A DNA stretch of 5,535 bases from Gammaproteobacteria bacterium (GTDB lineage: Bacteria > Pseudomonadota > Gammaproteobacteria > Pseudomonadales > Halieaceae). A model generated the notes under the pieces. The model saw only the letters and a program-made list of their open reading frames with translations, did not search any database and was not told the DNA's origin. The stretch covers positions 1-5,535 of the forward strand of contig JAOUDU010000221.1 in NCBI GenBank assembly GCA_029859085.1, in the 5' to 3' direction. A program made the position numbers and the translations under genes. The stretch's first letter is position 1, and each line of letters begins with the position of its first letter. Shown here piece after piece: positions 1 through 5,535 of the stretch.

Positions 1-54
1 GACCCGGCCGTCAAGCGGTCAAGATTTTGATGTAACCCTTATCTGCAACAGCCT

Positions 55-58
55 GGAG
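55..58 (+). promoter_or_regulatory. Ribosome binding site of the aidB-like gene
   Basis: GGAG sits 9 nt before the ATG at 68 and decides this start, because the reading frame has no stop between the start and the left edge of the window. No convincing -35/-10 pair could be read in the 67 bp upstream. A short direct repeat GTCAAG occurs at 10-15 and 18-23; its meaning is unknown. Confidence 0.6.
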
Positions 59-67
59 CGCACAGCC

Positions 68-1762
68 ATGAGTGAAGCCACCGGCACGTTTTCCGTCGAG
101 CACCTCGCCCTGACCCACGAGGTGCTCAACCAGTCCAGCCCCCTGCTGGATTACAACGCCTACGCCACCGACACCGCCCTGCGGGAGGCGGTGCGTCGCC
201 ACGGCGCAGCCTGGGCGGAAGATTCCCTGTCGGCCCACGGCGCCCTGACCGGCAGTGCCCGGGTAATCGAGTGGGGCTTCCTGGCCAACGAATACAAGCC
301 GCAGTTCGAATCCCATGACCGCCAGGGCTACAGGGTGGACCGGGTGCGCTATCACGACGCCTACCACCAGCTGATGGCGCTCGCATTGGAGCAGGCGGGC
401 CTGCACAGCACCCCGTGGACAGAGCCCGGGGCCGGTGCCCATGTGGCCCGGGCCGCCCGCTACTACCTGCAGGGGCAGGTGGAGTCTGGCCACGGCTGCC
501 CGGTGACAATGACCTTCGCGGCGGTGCCCACCCTCCGGCTCACGCCGCGGATAGCCGACGAATGGTTGCCGAAAGTACTGGCACGGGGCTACGACCCGCG
601 CAATGTCCCCCACATGGAAAAGGCTGCCCTGACCATCGGCATGGGCATGACGGAGAAGCAGGGCGGGTCGGACGTGCGCAGCAACACTACCACCGCGCAG
701 CCCCTGGGCGCGCAGGGCCCGGGCCAGCCCTATGAGCTCGTGGGCCACAAGTGGTTTACCTCGGCGCCGATGTGCGATGCGTTCCTGGTGCTGGGCCAGG
801 CGGCGGGTGGCCTCAGCTGCTTCCTGGTGCCGCGCTGGCGCCCGGATGGCAGCAAGAACCCGATACAGGTGCAGCGGCTGAAAAACAAGATGGGCAATGT
901 CGCCAATGCCTCCTCTGAAATCGAGCTGCGCGGTGCGCTGGGCTGGATGGTGGGTGAGGAGGGCAGGGGTGTCCCCGCGATCATTGAAATGGTGGCGATG
1001 ACCCGTTTCGACTGCATGATCGGCTCCACCGCCGGCCAGCGCCAGGCGGTGGCCCAGGCGGTCAATCACACCCTGGCCCGCAGCGCCTTCGGCAAGCGCC
1101 TCATCGACCAGCCCCTGATGCGCAATGTGCTGGCGGACCTGCAGCTGGAAGTCGAGGGCTCCCTGGCGATGACCATGAGGATGGGGCAGGCACTGGACCG
1201 CAGTCTCGCCCCCGGCGGCGATGAACACGAAAAGTTACTGTTGCGGCTGGGCCTGCCCACGGGCAAGTACTGGATCTGCAAGCGCACCCCTTTCCACGCC
1301 TACGAGGCCATGGAGTGCCTCGGAGGCAACGGGGTAACCGAGGATTTCATCCTCGCCCGCCTGTACCGGGATGCGCCGATCAACGCGATCTGGGAGGGTT
1401 CGGGCAATGTCCAGGCACTGGACATGTTGCGCGCGCTGAGCCGCAGCCCCGAGGTGCTGGACGCATGGAATGCGGAACTGGCCAAAACCCGCGGTGCCAG
1501 CGCTGTCCTGGACGCCGCCGTGCTGGCGGTGCAGCAGGCACTGGCGGATCCGGATGAGGTCGAGTACCGGGCCCGGCGCACGGTGGACCAGCTCGCCCTT
1601 ACCATGCAGGCCAGCCTGTTGCTGCAGGCGGGTAACCAGGCCGTAGCTGACGCCTTCATCGCTTCACGCCTGGGCCAGGCCGGTGAGCGCAATTTCGGCA
1701 CCCTGCCGCGGGGGCTGGACCTGGAGACGATCCTGCAGCGGGCAAACCCGCGGGTGGAATAG
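68..1762 (+). CDS. aidB: AidB-type acyl-CoA dehydrogenase flavoprotein
   Basis: This is a 564-residue FAD-dependent protein of the acyl-CoA dehydrogenase superfamily, AidB branch. E. coli AidB belongs to the Ada adaptive response to alkylation, has weak isovaleryl-CoA dehydrogenase activity and binds DNA. Seen here: a long N-terminal region ending in a HVARAARYYLQGQVE-type helix (about 125-139), the AidB signature MGMTEKQGGSDVRSNTT at 192-208, TRFDC at 312-316, the LGGNG loop at 418-422, and IWEGSGN at 441-447, where E443 aligns with the catalytic base of acyl-CoA dehydrogenases. The length is slightly above that of E. coli AidB (about 540). The ATG at 68 is chosen because GGAG lies 9 nt upstream and the N-terminus then matches the family; the frame stays open upstream to the window edge. 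Residues 461-564, the counterpart of the DNA-binding domain, are divergent and net acidic. A role in alkylation defence is therefore less certain than family membership. Confidence 0.93.
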   Translation: MSEATGTFSVEHLALTHEVLNQSSPLLDYNAYATDTALREAVRRHGAAWAEDSLSAHGALTGSARVIEWGFLANEYKPQFESHDRQGYRVDRVRYHDAYHQLMALALEQAGLHSTPWTEPGAGAHVARAARYYLQGQVESGHGCPVTMTFAAVPTLRLTPRIADEWLPKVLARGYDPRNVPHMEKAALTIGMGMTEKQGGSDVRSNTTTAQPLGAQGPGQPYELVGHKWFTSAPMCDAFLVLGQAAGGLSCFLVPRWRPDGSKNPIQVQRLKNKMGNVANASSEIELRGALGWMVGEEGRGVPAIIEMVAMTRFDCMIGSTAGQRQAVAQAVNHTLARSAFGKRLIDQPLMRNVLADLQLEVEGSLAMTMRMGQALDRSLAPGGDEHEKLLLRLGLPTGKYWICKRTPFHAYEAMECLGGNGVTEDFILARLYRDAPINAIWEGSGNVQALDMLRALSRSPEVLDAWNAELAKTRGASAVLDAAVLAVQQALADPDEVEYRARRTVDQLALTMQASLLLQAGNQAVADAFIASRLGQAGERNFGTLPRGLDLETILQRANPRVE

Positions 1763-1796
1763 CCCGGGCCGCCCGTCGGCATTGAAACACCTGGTC

Positions 1797-1802
1797 TATA
1801 GT
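1797..1802 (+). promoter_or_regulatory. Possible -10 element upstream of the aldolase-domain gene
   Basis: TATAGT, one mismatch from TATAAT, lies in the 71-bp gap between the two rightward genes, in a short AT-rich patch (about 1795-1820) that contrasts with the GC-rich surroundings. No -35 hexamer is seen at 16-18 bp spacing; the TTGAAA at 1782-1787 is only 9 bp away. If used, transcription would begin near 1809 and leave a leader of about 25 nt. Cotranscription from aidB is equally possible. Confidence 0.22.
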
Positions 1803-1820
1803 GAATCAGTCATATCTATC

Positions 1821-1826
1821 GAGGAG
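1821..1826 (+). promoter_or_regulatory. Ribosome binding site deciding the aldolase-domain gene start
   Basis: GAGGAG is 7 nt upstream of the ATG at 1834. It selects that ATG over the in-frame GTG at 1801, which would place this Shine-Dalgarno inside the coding region, and over the in-frame ATG at 1861, which has no comparable site in front of it. Confidence 0.75.
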
Positions 1827-1833
1827 CGCAACC

Positions 1834-2628
<795 letters not shown>

Positions 2629-2641
2629 GGCGGGAAAAGAC

Positions 2642-3238
2642 TCAGTGGCCCGATGTGGCAGCGGCGGCTGCCGCCACCGGCGGGGCACCGCCGGCGATGT
2701 ACTGCCTGACCAGCTCCAGGGTGCTGTCGATCTCCGCGGCTGACATCGGCCCCTGCTTGAAATAACGCACCACACCCGCCGGGTCGGTGACGATAATGGC
2801 GGAGCTCTCTTTCTCCAGCTGCCACTGCTGCAGACCGGCGCCATCCTCATCGGCAACCAGCACTGCGTTGGGAAAATCCCGCTTGTTCGACTTGAGTTCG
2901 CTCACCACCAGGCCGGCGGTGCCCCAGACGGCCTCGTCCAGGTTGAGGATGGTGGTCGAGAGGAAGGATCCCTTGGGCAGGTCAGTTTTCATCCTGTCGG
3001 TGAAGGGCTTGTTGATGTTGCTGGCGGCCCTTGTTGCCGCCAGGTACTGCAACACGTGGACCTTGCCGGGTTGCTGCGGATAGCTCCAGGTGCGGTAGTC
3101 GACGTCGTCGCCGCTGATGACCAGCTCGCCCCGCTCGGCAATGCTCAGGTCCGGCAGCCGGCCACCCACCGGGACATCCGCGCCCAGGGCGAGGGGCGCC
3201 GTCAGGCAGGCCAGCAAAACAAGTATTGGCAGTTTCAT
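2642..3238 (-). CDS. ytfJ: YtfJ-family exported thioredoxin-like protein
   Basis: This 198-residue protein resembles E. coli YtfJ, a periplasmic protein of unknown function. Shared segments include the RGELV strand near 36-40, YRTW (48-51), GKVHVLQYLA (58-67), TTILNLDEA (95-103), ESNK-like ELKSNK (114-119) and WQLEKESSAIIVTDPAG (139-155). The N-terminus is a short Sec signal peptide with probable cleavage after A17-L-G19. The mature chain has no cysteine: the place where TlpA/AhpC-type proteins carry CxxC reads AATRAAS (67-73). It is therefore not a dithiol oxidoreductase, as in E. coli YtfJ. The last 17 residues are a low-complexity Ala/Pro/Gly tail not needed for the fold. The ATG is supported by GGAGAG 6 nt upstream. 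The gene lies 40 bp behind cti on the same strand and probably shares its transcript, suggesting a role near the envelope under membrane stress, but that is inference. Confidence 0.88.
   Translation of the reverse strand: MKLPILVLLACLTAPLALGADVPVGGRLPDLSIAERGELVISGDDVDYRTWSYPQQPGKVHVLQYLAATRAASNINKPFTDRMKTDLPKGSFLSTTILNLDEAVWGTAGLVVSELKSNKRDFPNAVLVADEDGAGLQQWQLEKESSAIIVTDPAGVVRYFKQGPMSAAEIDSTLELVRQYIAGGAPPVAAAAAATSGH
2657..2694. repeat. GC-rich tandem inverted repeats at the convergent gene ends
   Basis: Two adjacent hairpins can be drawn: GGCAGC/GCTGCC (2657-2662 with 2667-2672, 4-nt loop) and CCGGCGG/CCGCCGG (2677-2683 with 2688-2694, 4-nt loop). They lie in the codons for the Ala/Gly/Pro tail of the ytfJ-family protein and 29-66 nt past the stop of the aldolase-domain gene. 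No T-tract follows in either direction, so they are not canonical intrinsic terminators. They may only reflect GC-rich alanine and glycine codons. Confidence 0.35.
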
Positions 3239-3244
3239 ATCACT

Positions 3245-3250
3245 CTCTCC
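3245..3250 (-). promoter_or_regulatory. Ribosome binding site of the ytfJ-family gene
   Basis: Read on the minus strand, GGAGAG lies 6 nt before the ATG at 3238. It is within the 40-bp cti-ytfJ gap, where no terminator or promoter is apparent, which supports cotranscription. Confidence 0.7.
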
Positions 3251-3278
3251 ATTGGTGGTTCAGCCGGTTGCCCAGCGC

Positions 3279-5535
3279 TTAACCGCTCGTGTCGTTTATC
3301 ATCTCCGCTACCTTTTTGTAGCGGCTGAGGTCGTATACCCCGGCTTCCAGCGGCCTGTTCTGGCGCATGTAATCGACAAACCATTGGAAATTTTCCCAGA
3401 TCTCCGGGTTGGTCCGGCGCAGGCCGAACTCGTCCACCAGCGCATTAAACTGCTCCGGGGCCTGCACCGCGTGCAGCGCGTCGGCGAAAGCCTCGATCCG
3501 TTCCAGCGGTACACGGAACATGAAGTTGGGATAGCTTCCCAGGAGTCCGGGGTAGATTGTCAGGGTATCTTTCGCCCGTTCGCGGCGATCGCTCTCGGCG
3601 AACATGAAGGCGACATTGCTGTGGGCCTTGTTCCTGATCAGGGTGTAGGCATGGCCTTCCCCGCCCTGCGCCGTTACCCGCAGGAAGGCCTCGTCCGGCA
3701 TGAAGTTGACGAACTGCATGCCGGCATCGGCGGCGGGGCGGGAGGCGAGGGTTTGCAGGCTGGCCTCGATGCGCTGCTGGTCCGGCGTTGCGCCCTCGCT
3801 GTAGCAGGGCCCGTGCTCGCAGCGGTTCAGGACATCGGGCGGGCCTGCAAATGAGCGCATCCGCGCCGACACCATCGAGACGAACTCTGCCTTCGGCTCA
3901 TCCGTCCGGTAGGCTATGTTCACCGGCATTGCCTCGTTGACGATATTGTAGAGCGCACTCATCTTGAGTTCCGCGAGAGTGCCCTGGTACCAGGAATCCC
4001 GCATCGGGGTGCGGGCGGCTGGCGGCATGAAATGCAGGAAATTGTTCTCGCCGTTGGATCGTATCAGGTCGAAGTACAGGCGGGTTTCGGCCTGGGTGGC
4101 GACGCTTCCGAAGACATTGAAATTGACCACGAGCAGGTAGTAGGTTCGCTCCAGCATCGGGTAATCCATGACCCAGAGCGTCTTGGGCGTGGCGCCGATG
4201 AAGCCCTTGCTGACCATCGCGTTGTCGAAGTTGCGGAATACCGTCAGCGCGGCATTGTCGTTGCCGTACCATATATCGTCCAGCGAGCGTCCTTTCGGTT
4301 CCGCCCGCCTGTAGGCATCGCCGCGCAGTCGATTGTACTGGTTCATTTCATCGACGCGTGTCTTCCAGTCCGGGAGCATCGCGATCAGGCCCTCTTCCTG
4401 GGGCACCAGCACGAGCTTGGGAAGGATCTCGGCCAGGTAGGCCGGGTCGGTCACTGACAGGTCCGCGGCGGGGTCCTGGAACATCACAAAAAACTGGTCC
4501 TCGATCACGTTGGTGGCGATCTGCCCGGCACAGACCGGGCCGCGGATGAAAGTGGAGACAAAGTAGTGCGCGTTATCCAGCATGAACTGGTAGCGCCCGG
4601 CGGCGGGAATGTCGTTGAAGGTCGCAACGGGATTGATCGCGTTGCCCCGTGAGTATTCTGGCAGCTGTGTTACACGCCAGTCGCCGGCGAAAAACAATTC
4701 CTCGAACCGCGCCATCCTGGCCGCGTCCAGCGGGTAGGGGATATGGGTCTTGTGCACCAGGGTGGAAGCAACCCTGCGCAACCGGTAGTAGAGCGCTGCG
4801 CCGGGATCGTCATTCGGGCGCAGGGTCGCGATGATCCGGATCGGCTGTCCCGGGGGTGTGCTGGAACGGACCAGTTCGAAAAAATTGCCGGAGTCGATTT
4901 CATCGAAGTACAGGTGCGCGGGGAATAGATGCTCGTACAGGTAGCGTGACACCAGCTGGTTGCGCAGCCCGGACTTGTTGAAAAATTCTTCCCATGCGGC
5001 AATCTGCCGGGCTTCCCGTGGCCCCGCGACCCAGGGCTTCTCGTCGATCACCGCCCCCTCGAAGACCCACTGGCGCAGGGTCTGGTACTCCTTGTCGCTC
5101 AGGCCCGCGATGGCCAGTGGCATGCCTTGCCGCGGTTTTTTGCTGGCGTAGTCATCGAATTTGCCTGTCGCCGGGCACTCGGTTTCCCGCGCCAGGCCCA
5201 GTGTGATGTCCTCCGGTACCGGCTCGTTGGCTGCCAGTGGGTGCGTCCTGCCGAGCTCGATCATCCTGAACAGGAGGGAGTTGGCGAGGTTGTCGTCGAG
5301 TGAGCCCCCCCGGTCATTCAGGACCGAGAAAAACCCCTTTTGCCGCCACTCTGCCTGTCCCTGTGCGTCGATGAACAGGCGGGTGGGGTCGGCGCTGCTG
5401 ATCCTCCCACCGTCGTATACCGGTTTCGTGGTGGCGCCGCGCAGCAGGCCCTCGCTGGAGGTCAGCTTCAACTGGCAGGGAGCGTCATAGCAGGCGTGGC
5501 AGGCGATACATTTCTGGTCGAGAATCGGTTTTATA
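3279..5535 (-). CDS. cti: Fatty acid cis/trans isomerase, 5' end beyond window
   Basis: This is a periplasmic c-type cytochrome that isomerises cis-unsaturated acyl chains of membrane phospholipids to trans without moving the double bond, known best from Pseudomonas and Vibrio as a fast adaptation to solvents and heat. The window holds 751 codons with an open frame to the right edge; family members are about 770 residues, so only the signal peptide and a short segment are missing. The haem c site CIACH is seen at 5510-5496, followed by ACYDAPCQ, as in Pseudomonas Cti. A downstream GMPLAIAGLSDKEYQTLRQW segment resembles the Met-ligand region and last helix of class I cytochrome c, with the Met codon at 5123-5121. 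The isomerase region follows, including YLYEHLFPAHLYF, DDIWYGNDNA and PAARTPMRDSWYQG. The reading frame is intact and ends in TAA at 3279. A TTG at 5471 is an internal codon, not the start, since it would remove the haem site. The enzyme is usually constitutive and controlled by membrane access of its active site. Confidence 0.95.
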   Translation of the reverse strand, partial: IKPILDQKCIACHACYDAPCQLKLTSSEGLLRGATTKPVYDGGRISSADPTRLFIDAQGQAEWRQKGFFSVLNDRGGSLDDNLANSLLFRMIELGRTHPLAANEPVPEDITLGLARETECPATGKFDDYASKKPRQGMPLAIAGLSDKEYQTLRQWVFEGAVIDEKPWVAGPREARQIAAWEEFFNKSGLRNQLVSRYLYEHLFPAHLYFDEIDSGNFFELVRSSTPPGQPIRIIATLRPNDDPGAALYYRLRRVASTLVHKTHIPYPLDAARMARFEELFFAGDWRVTQLPEYSRGNAINPVATFNDIPAAGRYQFMLDNAHYFVSTFIRGPVCAGQIATNVIEDQFFVMFQDPAADLSVTDPAYLAEILPKLVLVPQEEGLIAMLPDWKTRVDEMNQYNRLRGDAYRRAEPKGRSLDDIWYGNDNAALTVFRNFDNAMVSKGFIGATPKTLWVMDYPMLERTYYLLVVNFNVFGSVATQAETRLYFDLIRSNGENNFLHFMPPAARTPMRDSWYQGTLAELKMSALYNIVNEAMPVNIAYRTDEPKAEFVSMVSARMRSFAGPPDVLNRCEHGPCYSEGATPDQQRIEASLQTLASRPAADAGMQFVNFMPDEAFLRVTAQGGEGHAYTLIRNKAHSNVAFMFAESDRRERAKDTLTIYPGLLGSYPNFMFRVPLERIEAFADALHAVQAPEQFNALVDEFGLRRTNPEIWENFQWFVDYMRQNRPLEAGVYDLSRYKKVAEMINDTSG
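5496..5510 (-). other. Haem c attachment motif CxxCH of Cti
   Basis: On the minus strand the codons TGT ATC GCC TGC CAC encode C-I-A-C-H. The two cysteines would form the thioether bonds to haem and the histidine would be the proximal iron ligand. In Pseudomonas Cti this motif is required for activity. Its presence in the same frame as the rest of the gene shows that the coding region continues past 5471 to the window edge. Confidence 0.92.

Noticed and set aside
11..1228. Long open frame of about 405 codons on the minus strand, antisense to the aidB-like gene
   Set aside because: The plus-strand gene here has full family motifs. The antisense product is His/Gly/Ala/Arg-rich with no recognisable domain, as expected from GC-rich third positions opposite a real gene.
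1782..1802. TTGAAA plus TATAGT as a complete sigma-70 promoter
   Set aside because: The spacing is 9 bp instead of about 17, so they cannot form one promoter.
1801..1803. GTG as an alternative start of the aldolase-domain gene
   Set aside because: It would put the GAGGAG ribosome binding site inside the gene, and the added residues do not resemble family N-termini.
3206..3238. Lipobox-like L-L-A-C at residues 8-11 of the YtfJ-family protein
   Set aside because: The signal would have only 10 residues before the cysteine, too short for a usual lipoprotein signal. The ALG/AD signal peptidase I site is a better fit, although lipidation is not fully excluded.
3117..3854. Plus-strand open frame of about 245 codons opposite the ends of cti and ytfJ
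   Set aside because: It spans two real genes and their spacer in the wrong orientation, with no domain similarity.
5469..5471. TTG as the start codon of cti
   Set aside because: The frame continues upstream through the haem c motif to the window edge. Starting here would delete the haem site and the signal peptide.

Overview
The window looks like ordinary chromosomal DNA from a GC-rich Gram-negative bacterium, most likely a gammaproteobacterium. The evidence is an AidB-type acyl-CoA dehydrogenase, a YtfJ-family periplasmic protein and a c-type-cytochrome fatty acid cis/trans isomerase, all typical of or common in that class. The coding strands show a strong G/C third-position bias. I could not settle the genus by reading alone; marine, Pseudomonas-like or Halieaceae-like lineages would fit.

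Layout: two genes run rightward, aidB-like (68-1762) and a class II aldolase/adducin-domain gene (1834-2628), separated by 71 bp. Two genes run leftward and meet them head-on: the fatty acid cis/trans isomerase cti (5535-3279, with its 5' end beyond the window) and a ytfJ-family gene (3238-2642), separated by 40 bp and probably cotranscribed. The convergent junction between the two stop codons is only 13 bp. There is no gene-free stretch longer than about 70 bp. I saw no RNA gene, mobile element, CRISPR array or attachment site.

How they work together: Cti acts in the periplasm, converting cis-unsaturated acyl chains of membrane phospholipids to trans, a rapid rigidifying response to solvents, heat and other membrane stress. 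The YtfJ-like protein should also be exported, has a thioredoxin-like sequence without cysteines, and has no established function; its place behind cti is the most suggestive context in the window. The rightward pair is cytoplasmic: an AidB-type flavoprotein whose C-terminal domain looks unusually acidic compared with DNA-binding E. coli AidB, and a metal-binding aldolase-fold protein that lacks the catalytic glutamate of classical class II aldolases. A stress or lipid theme across all four genes is possible but is only inference. I did not find a clearly new system.
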